A DNA stretch of 64,000 nucleotides from Pseudomonas putida (GTDB lineage: Bacteria; Pseudomonadota; Gammaproteobacteria; Pseudomonadales; Pseudomonadaceae): contig NZ_CP026115.2 of NCBI RefSeq assembly GCF_009883635.2, positions 1,240,001 to 1,304,000 on the forward strand, written 5' to 3'. Both the position numbers and the translations under genes were made by a program. This document shows, piece after piece, positions 28,709-39,156 of this stretch. The notes under the pieces were generated by a model, which was not told the DNA's origin, made no database searches, and worked only from the letters and a program-made list of their open reading frames with translations. The stretch's first letter is position 1. Each line of letters begins with the position of its first letter.

Positions 28709-29266
28709 TTAAACGGCCATCAGGTCCTTTTCCTTGGCTTTGTAAGCAGCATCGACTTCAGCAATGAACTTGTCGGTCAGCTTCTGGATTTCATCAGCGG
28801 CACGACGCTCTTCGTCTTCGCTGATTTCCTTGTCCTTGGTCAGCTTTTTCAGGTCGCCCAGGGCATCACGGCGCACGTTGCGCACAGCTACCTTGGCGTC
28901 TTCGGCAACACCGCTGGCCTGCTTGGTGTAGCCCTTGCGGGTTTCCTCGGTCAGGGCCGGCATCGGTACACGAATGGTGGTACCGGCGCTGGACGGGTTC
29001 AGGCCCAGGTCGGAGGTCAGGATGGCCTTCTCGATGGCAGCACTGAGGTTCTTGTCGTGAGCGACGATCTTCAGGGTGCGGGCATCTTCGACGGTGATTG
29101 CAGCCACCTGGTTCAGCGGCATCTCGCTGCCCCAGGCAGTGACCTTGACGGTGTCCAGAATGCTTGGGTGGGCGCGACCGGTGCGGATCGCTGCCAAGTT
29201 GCGACCCAGCGCCTCCAGGGACTTGGTCATGCGCTCCTGCGCGTCTTTCTTGATGTCGTTGATCAT
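28709..29266 (-). CDS. frr: Ribosome recycling factor
   Basis: RRF, with EF-G, splits the post-termination ribosome. The 185-residue protein begins [13 protein letters not shown] and has [29 protein letters not shown] and a C-terminal helical bundle ([20 protein letters not shown]). The ATG at 29266 overlaps the pyrH stop by four bases. A longer upstream frame is not conserved and lies inside pyrH. Confidence 0.97.
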   Translation of the reverse strand: MINDIKKDAQERMTKSLEALGRNLAAIRTGRAHPSILDTVKVTAWGSEMPLNQVAAITVEDARTLKIVAHDKNLSAAIEKAILTSDLGLNPSSAGTTIRVPMPALTEETRKGYTKQASGVAEDAKVAVRNVRRDALGDLKKLTKDKEISEDEERRAADEIQKLTDKFIAEVDAAYKAKEKDLMAV

Positions 29267-30006
29267 TTTTGAACTTCCTCGATCAGAGTTCCTTCCGCGC
29301 CGCCATGCACGATGTTCAGCAGGGCGCCGGGCTTGTTCATGTTGAAGACGCGCAGCGGCATCTTGTGGTCGCGGCACAGACAAATTGCCGTCAGATCCAT
29401 TACACCCAGCTTGCGATCCAGCACTTCATCGTAGGTCAGATGATCGAACTTCTCGGCATGCGGGTCCTTGAATGGGTCTGCAGTGTATACACCATCGACC
29501 TTTGTTGCCTTCAAAACTACATCGGCATCGATTTCGATGGCGCGCAGGCAAGCGGCGGAGTCGGTGGTGAAGAACGGGTTGCCGGTACCGGCAGCGAAGA
29601 TTACGACTTCCTTGGCGTTCAGGTGGCGCATGGCTTTGCGGCGATCATAGTGATCGGTCACGCCAACCATGGAGATTGCCGACATGACGATGGCGGTGAT
29701 GTTCGCCCGCTCCAGCGCATCGCGCATAGCCAGGCCATTCATCACGGTGGCCAGCATACCCATGTGGTCGCCGGTAACGCGATCCATGCCCGCCGCACTG
29801 AGCGCCGCGCCACGGAACAGGTTGCCACCACCAATTACCAAGCCTACCTGAACACCGATGCCGACCAGTTGGCCGACTTCCAGCGCCATGCGATCCAGGA
29901 CCTTGGGGTCGATCCCGAACTCTTCCGAGCCCATCAGGGCCTCGCCGCTAAGTTTGAGTAGAATGCGTTTATAGCGAGCCTGATGACCACTGCCCTGCTG
30001 AGCCAT
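29263..30006 (-). CDS. pyrH: Uridylate kinase
   Basis: PyrH phosphorylates UMP to UDP; it is the bacterial amino-acid-kinase-family hexamer regulated by GTP and UTP. The 247-residue protein has [13 protein letters not shown] at the N-terminus, [12 protein letters not shown] and [15 protein letters not shown]. It follows tsf after a terminator-like hairpin, so it probably has its own promoter in the 177-bp gap, and is translationally coupled to frr. Confidence 0.97.
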   Translation of the reverse strand: MAQQGSGHQARYKRILLKLSGEALMGSEEFGIDPKVLDRMALEVGQLVGIGVQVGLVIGGGNLFRGAALSAAGMDRVTGDHMGMLATVMNGLAMRDALERANITAIVMSAISMVGVTDHYDRRKAMRHLNAKEVVIFAAGTGNPFFTTDSAACLRAIEIDADVVLKATKVDGVYTADPFKDPHAEKFDHLTYDEVLDRKLGVMDLTAICLCRDHKMPLRVFNMNKPGALLNIVHGGAEGTLIEEVQK

Positions 30007-30127
30007 TGCGAATCTCTCCTGCGGCGTTTGTAAAATTCTGGCGGGCTTCTTGAGCCTGCGTGTAACTCTAACGTGACGCAGCGACTGCGTCAGCGAGCAA
30101 CGGCCTTGTAAACCGTTCCCGCTTTGA

Positions 30128-30163
30128 CAAAGAGGCTGCGCGCGTGAGCGGGCAGCCTCTTTG
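30128..30163 (-). terminator. Terminator after tsf
   Basis: CAAAGAGGCTGC and GCAGCCTCTTTG form a 12-bp perfect stem with a 12-base loop, 21 bases after the tsf stop on the minus strand. It is followed by TCAAAGC rather than a pure T run, so it is a good but not classic intrinsic terminator. Confidence 0.65.
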
Positions 30164-30183
30164 GGGCGACAGACGGGGCTGTC

Positions 30184-31047
30184 TTACTGCTTGGCAGCAG
30201 CTACCTGAGCGGCAACTTCAGCAGCGAAGTCGTCGACTGGCTTCTCGATGCCTTCGCCAACCTTGAAGTAGGTGAAGGAAACGATTTCAGCACCGGCTTT
30301 CTTGGCCAGCTCGCCAACTTTGACTTCCGGGTTCATGACGAAGGCTTGCTCTTTCAGCGAGGCTTCGGCTTTGAACTTGGTGATACGACCGTTGATCATG
30401 TTCTCAACGATGTTTTCCGGCTTGCCGGCGATCTTGTCAGCGTTCAGCTGCAGGAAGACGCCCTTCTCGCGCTCGATGGCCTCGGCGGAGATTTCCGACG
30501 AATCCAGGAACTCCGGGTTCGAAGCGGCAACGTGCATGGCGATGTTCTTGGCCAGCTCGACGTCGCCGCCTTTCAGAACAACGACAGCACCGATCTTGTT
30601 GCCGTGCAGGTAGGCGCCGACAACGTCGCCTTCAACGCGCACCAGGCGACGGATGTTGACGTTTTCGCCGCACTTGGCAACCAGGGCTTCACGAGCCGAC
30701 TCGCGCGAGGCGATCAGCGGAGCAGCGTCGGTCAGCTTCTGGGCGAAGGCTTCTTCCAGGCTTTCGGCCACGAAGTTCTTGAAGTCGTCTTGCAGAGCCA
30801 GGAAGTCGGTCTGCGAGTTCACTTCCAGCAGGACGGCGGCTTTGCCGTCGGTCTTGACGGCGATAGCGCCTTCAGCAGCGACGTTGCCAGCCTTTTTTGC
30901 GGCCTTGATGGCGCCCGAGGCACGCATGTCGTCAATGGCTTTCTCGATGTCGCCGCCGGCCTTTTCCAGGGCCTTCTTGCAATCCATCATGCCTTCGCCG
31001 GTACGCTCGCGCAGTTCTTTGACCAGCGCCGCAGTAATTGCTGCCAT
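30184..31047 (-). CDS. tsf: Elongation factor Ts
   Basis: EF-Ts recycles EF-Tu from GDP to GTP. The 287-residue protein has the N-terminal UBA-like domain (LVKELRERTGEGMMDCKKAL), the TDFLALQDDF-type core signature (SQTDFLA) and the repeated dimerisation half ending KVGEGIEKPVDDFAAEV. Codon use is highly biased, as expected for an abundant protein. It follows rpsB after a 184-bp gap containing an intrinsic terminator. Confidence 0.97.
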   Translation of the reverse strand: MAAITAALVKELRERTGEGMMDCKKALEKAGGDIEKAIDDMRASGAIKAAKKAGNVAAEGAIAVKTDGKAAVLLEVNSQTDFLALQDDFKNFVAESLEEAFAQKLTDAAPLIASRESAREALVAKCGENVNIRRLVRVEGDVVGAYLHGNKIGAVVVLKGGDVELAKNIAMHVAASNPEFLDSSEISAEAIEREKGVFLQLNADKIAGKPENIVENMINGRITKFKAEASLKEQAFVMNPEVKVGELAKKAGAEIVSFTYFKVGEGIEKPVDDFAAEVAAQVAAAKQ

Positions 31048-31180
31048 TTCAAAATCCTCTTGGAAAGTTTTTCAACCATTCCACCCGCTCGACGCGGGCG
31101 TTAAATTCTGCAAATCGCTGCTTTTATATCAGCTCGCCCATCATGCGGGGCCGTTGCTGACAGCAGGATTTCAAGGTGGC

Positions 31181-31205
31181 AAAAAGGGGGCAGAGCCCCC
31201 TTTTT
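31181..31205 (-). terminator. Intrinsic terminator between rpsB and tsf
   Basis: AAAAAGGGGGC and GCCCCCTTTTT pair around a 3-4-base loop with a T run on either strand, so it can act in both directions. It begins 26 bases after the rpsB stop. In the rpsB-tsf operon it probably causes partial termination, giving S2 and EF-Ts different levels. Confidence 0.8.
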
Positions 31206-31231
31206 GCGTGCCAAGTAGACGCTAGCGCCTA

Positions 31232-31969
31232 TTACTCAGCAGCAGGTGCAGCCGCTTCTTCAGCGTAGACTTCAGTGCCGCCGGCAACGTTGTTGCGGCC
31301 GCGGATGACGGCGTCAGCCATCGAAGTCATGTACAGCTCGATAGCGCGGATGGCGTCATCGTTACCTGGGATAACGAAGTCAACGCCTTCTGGGCTGCTG
31401 TTGGTATCGACAACGCCGATAACCGGGATGCCCAGCTTGTTGGCTTCCGTGATGGCAATGCGCTCGTGGTCAACGTCGATCACGAACAGGGCATCAGGCA
31501 GGCCGCCCATGTCCTTGATACCACCCAGGCTGCGGTCCAGCTTTTCCAGATCGCGCGAACGCATCAGGGCTTCTTTCTTGGTCAGCTTGGCGAAGGTGCC
31601 ATCTTCGGCCTGGGTTTCCAGGTCGCGCAGACGCTTGATCGAAGCACGGATGGTCTTGTAGTTGGTCAGCATGCCGCCCAACCAACGGTGATCAACGTAT
31701 GGCGAACCAGCGCGAGCAGCTTGCTCGGCTACGATCTTGCCAGCGGAACGCTTGGTGCCGACGAACAGGATCTTGTTCTTGCCCTGGGCCAGGCGCTCTA
31801 CGAACGACAGAGCGTCGTTGAACATCGGCAGGGTTTTTTCCAGGTTGATGATGTGGATCTTGTTACGCGCGCCGAAAATGTACTTGCCCATTTTCGGGTT
31901 CCAGTAACGGGTCTGGTGGCCGAAGTGCACACCGGCCTTCAGCATATCGCGCATGTTGACTTGGGACAT
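31232..31969 (-). CDS. rpsB: 30S ribosomal protein S2
   Basis: S2 binds the 30S head-body junction. The 245-residue protein begins [20 protein letters not shown], with [20 protein letters not shown] and [20 protein letters not shown] as family signatures and an Ala/Glu-rich tail. It heads the rpsB-tsf operon. The predicted promoter lies about 140 bases upstream, leaving a long leader. Confidence 0.98.
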   Translation of the reverse strand: MSQVNMRDMLKAGVHFGHQTRYWNPKMGKYIFGARNKIHIINLEKTLPMFNDALSFVERLAQGKNKILFVGTKRSAGKIVAEQAARAGSPYVDHRWLGGMLTNYKTIRASIKRLRDLETQAEDGTFAKLTKKEALMRSRDLEKLDRSLGGIKDMGGLPDALFVIDVDHERIAITEANKLGIPVIGVVDTNSSPEGVDFVIPGNDDAIRAIELYMTSMADAVIRGRNNVAGGTEVYAEEAAAPAAE

Positions 31970-32111
31970 GATAGTTCCTTGATAAGTCGGGTTGGGCCTC
32001 CACGTATCCCAATGACCAACCCGCGCTTCCGGAGAATCGGGGCACCCAGGTCATCGTGTCGACACGTGTGTGGGTTTAGTGCTGACGGGGTCGTCCCCGA
32101 AAGCGGCGCAT
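31970..32111 (-). promoter_or_regulatory. Probable rpsB 5' leader
   Basis: About 135-140 bases separate the predicted -10 box from the rpsB ATG. The leader holds several short self-complementary stretches (for example GTGTCGACAC at about 32057-32066) but I could not fold it. Autoregulation by S2 through its mRNA leader is known in E. coli and related bacteria; that it occurs here is inference. Confidence 0.4.
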
Positions 32112-32140
32112 TTTATACCACAGACCGCGAGCGAACGGAA
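32112..32140 (-). promoter_or_regulatory. Predicted sigma-70 promoter of rpsB-tsf
   Basis: On the minus strand TTCCGT (32140-32135) and TATAAA (32117-32112) are separated by 17 bases. The -10 box is strong and the -35 weak. The rest of the 346-bp rpsB/map gap must also contain the map promoter; a TAGAAT near 32260 on the plus strand is a possible -10 without a good -35. Confidence 0.45.
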
Positions 32141-32315
32141 CCCGGATCAGGTTGCGTCCGTCAGCCGTTTTTGCAGCACCCGGGCAAACAGGCCAGAATG
32201 CCTCCTATAGACAGCAGCATGGCCGCCTTTATCCCGACAGAATGCCGCCCTGCTCTGCTAGAATCCGGCCTTTCCCGTTTGTTCGCGCCGCATGCGGCGC
32301 CGTAGAGAGCCTGTA

Positions 32316-33098
32316 ATGACCGTCACCATCAAGACTGCAGAAGACATCGAGAAGATGCGCATCGCCGGCCGCCTGGCCGCCGACGTGCTGGAAATGATCG
32401 AGGAACACGTCAAGCCCGGTGTCACCACCGAAGAGCTCGACCGCCTGTGCCACGACTACATCGTCAACGTCCAGCAGGCCATCCCGGCGCCCCTCAACTA
32501 CAAGGGCTACCCGAAGTCGATCTGCACCTCGATCAACCATGTGGTCTGCCACGGCATCCCCAACGACAAGCCGCTCAAGGACGGTGACACGCTCAACATC
32601 GATGTCACCGTGATCAAGGACGGCTACCACGGCGATACCAGCCGCATGTTCCACGTTGGTACCGTGCCGGTCTGGGCCGAGCGCCTGTCCAAGGTCACCC
32701 AGGAATGCATGTACAAGGCCATCGAGCTGGTCAAGCCCGGCTGCCGCCTGGGCGACATCGGCGAAGTGATCCAGAAGCACGCCGAGAAGAACGGCTTCTC
32801 CGTGGTGCGCGAGTTCTGCGGGCATGGCATCGGCAAGGTGTTCCATGAAGAGCCGCAGATCCTCCACTACGGCCGCGCCGGCACCGGCATGGAGCTCAAG
32901 GAAGGCATGACCTTCACCATCGAGCCGATGATCAACCAGGGCAAGGCCGACACCAAGGTGCTGGGCGACGGCTGGACCGCCATCACCAAGGACCGCAAGC
33001 TCTCGGCCCAGTGGGAGCACACCCTGGTGGTGACGGCGACCGGTTACGAGATCTTCACCCTGCGCAAGGACGACACCATCCCGCGCACCTCGGCCTGA
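32316..33098 (+). CDS. map: Methionine aminopeptidase, type I
   Basis: MetAP removes the initiator methionine. The 260-residue protein has the metal ligands of the pita-bread fold in NIDVTVIKDGYHGDTSRM (two Asp), GHGIGKVFHEEP (His), TIEPMINQG (Glu) and QWEHTLVVT (Glu). I chose the ATG at 32316 with GAGAG upstream; an earlier frame adds Arg-rich residues. It is divergent from rpsB and 39 bp before glnD, the arrangement known in enterobacteria and Pseudomonas. Confidence 0.97.
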   Translation: MTVTIKTAEDIEKMRIAGRLAADVLEMIEEHVKPGVTTEELDRLCHDYIVNVQQAIPAPLNYKGYPKSICTSINHVVCHGIPNDKPLKDGDTLNIDVTVIKDGYHGDTSRMFHVGTVPVWAERLSKVTQECMYKAIELVKPGCRLGDIGEVIQKHAEKNGFSVVREFCGHGIGKVFHEEPQILHYGRAGTGMELKEGMTFTIEPMINQGKADTKVLGDGWTAITKDRKLSAQWEHTLVVTATGYEIFTLRKDDTIPRTSA

Positions 33099-33137
33099 TT
33101 GCACCCAAGGCAACCTCCCAGACAGGAACGCGACGCG

Positions 33138-35840
33138 ATGCCCCAGGTGGATCCCGAGCTGTTCGATCGTGGCCAGTTCCAGGCGGAACTGGCCCTCAAG
33201 GCGAGCCCCATCGCCGCCTTCAAGAAAGCCATCCGCCAGGCTGGCGAGGTGCTCGACAAGCGTTTTCGCGCTGGCGGCGAGATCCGCCCCCTGATCGAAG
33301 CCCGTGCCTGGCTGGTCGACAACATCCTGCAACAGGCGTGGAACCAGTTCGATTGGGGCGACCCGAGTGGTATCGCCCTGGTCGCGGTTGGCGGATATGG
33401 TCGTGGTGAACTGCACCCGCACTCGGACATCGACCTGCTGATCCTGCTAGGTGCCGCCGAGCATGAACAGTACCGCGAGGCCATCGAGCGCTTCCTCACC
33501 CTGCTCTGGGACATCGGCCTGGAAGTGGGCCAGAGCGTGCGCAGCATCGACGAATGCGTAGAGCAGGCCCGCGCCGACCTGACGGTGATCACCAACCTGA
33601 TGGAAAGCCGCACCATTGCCGGCCCCGAAGCGCTGCGCCAGCGCATGCTCGACGCCACCGGTACCGACCACCTGTGGCCGAGCAAGGAGTTCTTCCTGGC
33701 CAAGCGCGCCGAACTCAAGGCTCGCCACCACAAGTACAACGACACCGAGTACAACCTCGAGCCCAACGTCAAAGGCTCGCCCGGTGGCCTGCGCGACATC
33801 CAGACGGTGCTCTGGGTGGCTCGCCGCCAGTACGGCACGCTGAACCTGCACGCCTTGGCCGGCGAAGGTTTCCTGCTGGAAAGCGAGAACGAACTGCTGG
33901 CCTCGTCCCAGGATTTTTTGTGGAAGGTGCGCTACGCCCTGCACATGCTCGCCGGCCGCGCCGAAGACCGCCTGCTGTTCGACCACCAGCGCAGCATCGC
34001 TGCGCTGCTCGGCTACAGCGACGAAAACCCCAAGCGCGCCATCGAACAGTTCATGCAGCAGTACTACCGGGTGGTGATGAGCATCAGCCAGTTGTGCGAC
34101 CTGATCATCCAGCACTTCGAGGAAGTCATCCTCGCCGATGACGACAGCGGCGCCACGCAGCCGTTGAATGCACGCTTCCGGTTGCACGACGGCTACATCG
34201 AAGCGGTCAGCCCGAACGTGTTCAAGCGCACCCCGTTCGCCATGCTGGAGATCTTCGTGCTGATGGCCCAGCACCCGGAGATCAAGGGCGTGCGCGCCGA
34301 CACCGTGCGCCTGCTGCGTGAACACCGGCACCTGATCGACGACACCTTCCGCAACGATATCCGCAACACCAGCCTGTTCATCGAGCTGTTCAAGTGCGAA
34401 ATCGGCATCCACCGCAACCTGCGGCGGATGAACCGCTACGGCATCCTCGGCCGCTACCTGCCGGAGTTCGGCCTGATCGTCGGGCAGATGCAGCACGACC
34501 TTTTCCACATCTACACGGTCGATGCGCACACCCTCAACCTCATCAAGCACCTGCGCAAGCTGCAGTACACGCCGGTGTCCGAGAAATTCCCGCTGGCCAG
34601 CAAGCTCATGGGCCGCCTGCCCAAGCCCGAGCTGATCTACCTGGCCGGCCTGTACCACGACATCGGCAAGGGCCGCCAGGGCGACCACTCCGAGATCGGC
34701 GCGGTGGATGCGCAGAAGTTCTGCGAACGCCACCAGTTGCCGGCCTGGGACAGCCGCCTGATCGTCTGGCTGGTGCAGAACCACCTGGTGATGTCGACCA
34801 CCGCCCAGCGCAAGGACCTGTCCGACCCACAGGTGATCAACGATTTCGCCCTGCATGTGGGCGACGAGACGCGCCTGGACTACCTCTACGTGCTGACCGT
34901 GGCCGACATCAACGCCACCAACCCCAGCCTGTGGAACTCGTGGCGCGCCAGCCTGCTGCGCCAGCTCTACACCGAGACCAAGCGCGCCCTGCGCCGCGGC
35001 CTGGAAAACCCGCTGGACCGCGAGGAACAGATCCGCCAGACCCAGTCGGCCGCGCTGGACATCCTCGTGCGCGAGGGCACCGACCCGGACGACGTCGAGC
35101 AGCTGTGGTCGCAGCTGGGCGATGACTACTTCCTCAAGCACAACGCCGCCGACGTGGCCTGGCACAGCGACGCCATTCTCCAGCAACCGGCCGATGGCGG
35201 GCCGCTGGTGCTGATCAAGGAAACCACCCAGCGCGAATTCGAGGGCGGCACGCAAATCTTCATCTATGCGCCCGACCAGCACGATTTCTTCGCCGTGACC
35301 GTGGCCGCCATGTCGCAGCTGAACCTGAACATCCATGATGCGCGGATCATCACCTCGAGCAGCCAGTTCACCCTCGACACCTACATCGTGCTCGACAACG
35401 ATGGCGGCTCGATCGGCGACAACCCGCAGCGGGTCAAGCAGATCCGCGACGGCCTGACCGAAGCGCTGCGCAACCCCGAGGACTACCCGACCATCATCCA
35501 GCGCCGGGTGCCGCGCCAGCTCAAGCACTTCAATTTCCCGCCGCAGGTGACCATCCTCAACGATGCCCAGCGCCCGGTGACCATCCTCGAGATCACCGCA
35601 CCGGACCGCCCCGGCCTGCTGGCACGGCTCGGGCGCATCTTCCTGGAGTTCGACCTGTCGCTGCAGAACGCCAAGATCGCCACCCTCGGCGAGCGGGTGG
35701 AAGACGTGTTCTTCATCACCGATGCCGACAACCAGCCGCTGTCCGACCCGCAGCTGTGCAGCCGCCTGCAGGAGGCCATCGTGCAGCAGTTGCAGGCCGG
35801 CCAGGCCAGCGATACCAGCCCGACCCGCGTGACTTTTTAA
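33138..35840 (+). CDS. glnD: Bifunctional PII uridylyltransferase/uridylyl-removing enzyme
   Basis: GlnD is the primary glutamine sensor of nitrogen control, adding UMP to or removing it from PII. The 900-residue protein has a nucleotidyltransferase domain with [15 protein letters not shown] (residues 85-99, catalytic Asp97/Asp99), a PII-uridylyltransferase helical domain, an HD phosphohydrolase domain ([18 protein letters not shown]) and two C-terminal ACT domains (the second near [15 protein letters not shown]). I chose the ATG at 33138 with AGGAA upstream; it fits the family N-terminus. Confidence 0.97.
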   Translation: MPQVDPELFDRGQFQAELALKASPIAAFKKAIRQAGEVLDKRFRAGGEIRPLIEARAWLVDNILQQAWNQFDWGDPSGIALVAVGGYGRGELHPHSDIDLLILLGAAEHEQYREAIERFLTLLWDIGLEVGQSVRSIDECVEQARADLTVITNLMESRTIAGPEALRQRMLDATGTDHLWPSKEFFLAKRAELKARHHKYNDTEYNLEPNVKGSPGGLRDIQTVLWVARRQYGTLNLHALAGEGFLLESENELLASSQDFLWKVRYALHMLAGRAEDRLLFDHQRSIAALLGYSDENPKRAIEQFMQQYYRVVMSISQLCDLIIQHFEEVILADDDSGATQPLNARFRLHDGYIEAVSPNVFKRTPFAMLEIFVLMAQHPEIKGVRADTVRLLREHRHLIDDTFRNDIRNTSLFIELFKCEIGIHRNLRRMNRYGILGRYLPEFGLIVGQMQHDLFHIYTVDAHTLNLIKHLRKLQYTPVSEKFPLASKLMGRLPKPELIYLAGLYHDIGKGRQGDHSEIGAVDAQKFCERHQLPAWDSRLIVWLVQNHLVMSTTAQRKDLSDPQVINDFALHVGDETRLDYLYVLTVADINATNPSLWNSWRASLLRQLYTETKRALRRGLENPLDREEQIRQTQSAALDILVREGTDPDDVEQLWSQLGDDYFLKHNAADVAWHSDAILQQPADGGPLVLIKETTQREFEGGTQIFIYAPDQHDFFAVTVAAMSQLNLNIHDARIITSSSQFTLDTYIVLDNDGGSIGDNPQRVKQIRDGLTEALRNPEDYPTIIQRRVPRQLKHFNFPPQVTILNDAQRPVTILEITAPDRPGLLARLGRIFLEFDLSLQNAKIATLGERVEDVFFITDADNQPLSDPQLCSRLQEAIVQQLQAGQASDTSPTRVTF

Positions 35841-35870
35841 CGATTAGACGATTGACGAGACCTTGCGCCG

Positions 35871-37067
35871 ATGAACCATGCCTTGACCCAGCTTCAGCCC
35901 TACCCGTTCGAGAAACTGCGCGCCCTGCTGGGCACTGTGAAGCCTGCGGCGGACAAACGCGCCATCGCCCTGTCGATCGGTGAGCCGAAGCACGAATCGC
36001 CGGCGTTCGTCGCCCAGGCCATGGCCGACAACCTCGACAAGCTGGCCGTGTACCCAAGCACCCTCGGCCTGCCAGCCCTGCGCCAGGCCATCGGCCATTG
36101 GTGCGAACGCCGCTTCGGCGTGCCGGCCGGCTGGCTGGATGCTGACCGCCACATCCTGCCGGTCAACGGTACCCGCGAGGCGCTGTTCGCCTTCACCCAG
36201 GCCGTGGTCAACCGAGCCGATGACGGCCTGGTGGTCAGCCCCAACCCGTTCTACCAGATCTACGAAGGCGCGGCCCTGCTGGCCGGTGCCACCCCGCATT
36301 ACCTGCCCTGCCTGGAAGACAACGGCTTCAACCCGGACTTCGATGCCGTACCGGCCGAAGTATGGAAACGCTGCCAGATCCTGTTCCTGTGCTCGCCAGG
36401 CAACCCCACCGGCGCCCTGGTGCCGATGGACACCCTGAAGAAGCTGATTGCGCTGGCCGACGAGCACGACTTCGTAATCGCCGCCGATGAATGTTACAGC
36501 GAGCTGTACTTCGATGAAGACGCGCCGCCACCGGGCCTGCTGAGCGCCTGCGCCGAACTTGGCCGCAACGACTTCAAGCGCTGCGTGGTGTTCCACAGCC
36601 TGTCCAAGCGTTCCAACCTGCCAGGCTTGCGTTCGGGCTTCGTCGCCGGCGACGCGTCGATCATCAAGCCGTTCCTGCTGTACCGCACCTACCACGGCTG
36701 TGCCATGCCGGTGCAGACCCAGCTCGCCAGCATCGCCGCCTGGCAGGACGAGGCGCACGTGCGCGATAACCGCGACCAGTACCGAGCCAAGTACGTTGCC
36801 GTGCTCGACATCCTGCAACCGGTGCTCGACGTGCAGCGTCCAGATGGCAGCTTCTACCTGTGGGCCAAGGTACCGGGCGGTGATGCCGAGTTCACCCGCG
36901 ACCTGTTCGAGGCGCAGCATGTGACTGTGGTGCCGGGGTCGTACCTGTCGCGTGAAGTCGATGGTGTGAACCCAGGGGCCGGCCGCGTGCGCATGGCCCT
37001 GGTTGCGCCGCTGGCCGAGTGCATCGAGGCGGCCGAGCGGATTCGCGCTTTCCTGCAAAACCGCTGA
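35871..37067 (+). CDS. dapC: Succinyldiaminopimelate transaminase
   Basis: DapC is a PLP-dependent transaminase making N-succinyl-diaminopimelate from the keto acid in lysine and peptidoglycan precursor synthesis. The 398-residue fold-type I aminotransferase has NGTREALFAFTQA, CSPGNPTGALVP, AADECYSELYFD and the PLP lysine in HSLSKRSNLPGLRSG. It starts 30 bp after glnD, which is the usual Pseudomonas order. Specificity is inferred from synteny and from dapD and dapE nearby; a general aspartate-type transaminase is the alternative. Confidence 0.93.
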   Translation: MNHALTQLQPYPFEKLRALLGTVKPAADKRAIALSIGEPKHESPAFVAQAMADNLDKLAVYPSTLGLPALRQAIGHWCERRFGVPAGWLDADRHILPVNGTREALFAFTQAVVNRADDGLVVSPNPFYQIYEGAALLAGATPHYLPCLEDNGFNPDFDAVPAEVWKRCQILFLCSPGNPTGALVPMDTLKKLIALADEHDFVIAADECYSELYFDEDAPPPGLLSACAELGRNDFKRCVVFHSLSKRSNLPGLRSGFVAGDASIIKPFLLYRTYHGCAMPVQTQLASIAAWQDEAHVRDNRDQYRAKYVAVLDILQPVLDVQRPDGSFYLWAKVPGGDAEFTRDLFEAQHVTVVPGSYLSREVDGVNPGAGRVRMALVAPLAECIEAAERIRAFLQNR

Positions 37068-37074
37068 TTGGCCC

Positions 37075-37095
37075 GGGGGCTGCGAAGCAGCCCCC
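37075..37095. terminator. Hairpin between convergent dapC and antiporter genes
   Basis: GGGGGCTGC and GCAGCCCCC form a 9-bp stem with loop GAA, 8 bases after the dapC stop and 7 bases after the antiporter stop. It is T-poor on both sides but its position suits a bidirectional terminator. Confidence 0.55.
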
Positions 37096-37101
37096 TACGG
37101 T

Positions 37102-38748
37102 CTACCTGACCTGCCCCAGGTTGGCCTCACTCAAATCCAGCTCACCCAGCACCTGCCTGACCACCTCATCGCCCACCAGATGCTGGCGATGCAGGTTATA
37201 CAGCTCCAGCCGCTGCGCCCGCAGTGCCCGCAAACGCAAGCGCCGCTCCAGCAAGTCCATCTGTTCGGCCAGCGCTCGCGCCTCAGCCGTGTCGTTGTAG
37301 CTGTCCAGCTCATCCCGGTATTCGGCCATCAACCGCGCCTTCAGCTCGGTGGCCAGCGTCGCCTGCGTCGCATCCTGAGGCGCACTGGCATCGATGACTT
37401 CCTCCGCCTCCAGCGCATGGATCGCCGCCTCCACCGTGCGCCTCCAGGCGTCCTGCACTTCCTGATGCAGGCGCTCATCAGGGCTTTTGACGATGCCGCG
37501 CAGCAAGAATGGCAAGGCAATGCAGGCACTGATCAATGACAGCAGGATCACGCCGGCCGCGATGAATATCAGCAGGTCGCGCTCGGGGAAAGCCTGGCCT
37601 GCGCCAATCAACAACGGCACCGACATCACACCGGCCAGGGTTACCGCGCCGCGCACCCCACCCAGTGTCAGCAGCCAGCACGAGCGCGCCGTGGGCATCA
37701 GCACCAGCGCTGGCTTACCGCGCCAGCGGCGCACCACGCCAATTGCCCGCCAGATGCTCTGCACCCAGACAAACCGCAACAGGATCAGCGCGGCGAAGAT
37801 CGCCAGCACATCGAGGCAACGCCAGGCCAGGGTCGGCCAGACCGTGGGTTCATGGCTGACCACGGCCTTGATGATGTCCGGCAACTGCAGACCCAGCAGC
37901 AAGAAGATCAGCCCGTTGAAGGCGAACTCCAGCAACGACCAGACGCTGCGGTTGAGCAGGCGGGTGCTGGTCTGGCGCGGCAACAGGTCGAGCCAGCTCT
38001 GCATCATGCCGGCGGCCACCGCCGAGAGGATGCCCGATACACCCAGGCGCTCGGCCAGCACATAGGCGGCAAACGGCAGCAGCAGCATGAACACCACGTG
38101 GGTGGCCGGGTCATCCCAGCCACGGGCGATCATCCAGGCGCGCAGGCGGCCGATCAGCCAGCTCAGGGCCACACCCACCGCCAGGCCGCCTAGGGCGACC
38201 AGCACGAAGCTGAAGCTCGCATCGGCCAGCGAGAACGCCCCGGTAATCGCGGCGGCCAGGGCGAACTTGAAGGTCACCAGGCCCGAGGCATCATTCATCA
38301 ATGCCTCGCCCTGCAGCATGTGCATCAGCGGGGTCGGCAGGCGATCCTGGGTGATGGCCGACACCGCCACGGCGTCGGTGGGCGACAGTACGGCGGCCAG
38401 AGCAAAGGCCACCGGCAGCGGAATGCTCGGCAGCAGCCAGTGAATGAAGTAACCCGCGCCAACCACGGTGAACAGCACCAGCCCCACGGCCAGCGCCACT
38501 ACCGGGCCGCGGATGCGCCACAACTCACGCTTGGGGATGCGCCAGCCATCGGCGAACAGCAATGGCGGCAGGAACAGGAACAGGAACAATTCGGGGTCCA
38601 GGGCCACATGCAGGCCCAAGGTCGGCCAGGCCAGCAACGCGCCGGCGGCGATCTGCACCAATGGCAACGGCAACGGGATCATGCGCCCGACCAGTTTCGA
38701 CACGCTTACCAGCGTCAGCAGGATGAGGACGGTGTAGGCGGACTGCAT
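37102..38748 (-). CDS. Na+/H+ antiporter, CPA1/NhaP family
   Basis: This 548-residue inner-membrane protein has about twelve hydrophobic segments in residues 1-410 and a hydrophilic, charged, probably helical C-terminal domain of about 130 residues (EVQDAWRRTVEAAIHALEAEE onwards). VLSPTDAVAVSAI and GEALMNDASGLVTFKFALA are the ion-binding signatures of CPA1 exchangers. It likely expels sodium in exchange for protons and helps pH homeostasis. It is convergent with dapC, and its 5' side faces a 529-bp gap with a large inverted repeat. Confidence 0.92.
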   Translation of the reverse strand: MQSAYTVLILLTLVSVSKLVGRMIPLPLPLVQIAAGALLAWPTLGLHVALDPELFLFLFLPPLLFADGWRIPKRELWRIRGPVVALAVGLVLFTVVGAGYFIHWLLPSIPLPVAFALAAVLSPTDAVAVSAITQDRLPTPLMHMLQGEALMNDASGLVTFKFALAAAITGAFSLADASFSFVLVALGGLAVGVALSWLIGRLRAWMIARGWDDPATHVVFMLLLPFAAYVLAERLGVSGILSAVAAGMMQSWLDLLPRQTSTRLLNRSVWSLLEFAFNGLIFLLLGLQLPDIIKAVVSHEPTVWPTLAWRCLDVLAIFAALILLRFVWVQSIWRAIGVVRRWRGKPALVLMPTARSCWLLTLGGVRGAVTLAGVMSVPLLIGAGQAFPERDLLIFIAAGVILLSLISACIALPFLLRGIVKSPDERLHQEVQDAWRRTVEAAIHALEAEEVIDASAPQDATQATLATELKARLMAEYRDELDSYNDTAEARALAEQMDLLERRLRLRALRAQRLELYNLHRQHLVGDEVVRQVLGELDLSEANLGQVR

Positions 38749-38933
38749 CCGTGAAGGCTTCCTTTATGAACCAAAAACGACAGCGGGGGCGAGAGATCGC
38801 CATTGAAACAATATGTTAGCGGGGTCTGGTGAAACGAGACCGCTGCACGATAGTCGCAGGTGACAGACGAATATGTAACATGATGATACTTGGGCTTTGG
38901 GGGATATATGCCTTGAGCCTTCTGGCGCTTGTG

Positions 38934-39156
38934 AGATCGAGCGCCGCCCGCGCGGCGCATCGCGAGCTACGCTCGCTCCTACGTTTGTTTCGGGCCAGTA
39001 TCGCCTGTGGCAAGCGAGCGCGACCGCCCTGTTTGTACGACGCAATATCGAGACATGCGCCAAGGCGTACGCGCATATCCCACAGGAAAAATTGGCCCGA
39101 AACAAACGTAGGAGCGAGCGTAGCTCGCGATGCGCCGCGCGGGCGGCGCTCGATCT
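38934..39156. repeat. Long inverted repeat made of two divergent-type REP elements
   Basis: Two 64-base arms, 38934-38997 and 39093-39156, are perfect reverse complements as far as I can read them, separated by 95 bases. Each arm has two nested palindromes: GCGCCGCCCGCGCGGCGC and the REP-like GCGAGCTACGCTCGC, plus a tail ACGTTTGTTTCGGGCCA. This is a different REP class from the GCGGGCTTGCCCCGCGAA pairs elsewhere in the window. It fills the middle of the 529-bp gap between the antiporter and the ArsC-like gene. I see no gene in that gap; open frames there are translations of the repeat. Confidence 0.9.

Noticed and set aside
33447..35528. 693-codon minus-strand frame opposite glnD
   Set aside because: Antisense shadow of glnD from codon bias. 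It is Val/Leu/Gln/His-rich and low in complexity, like other shadows here.
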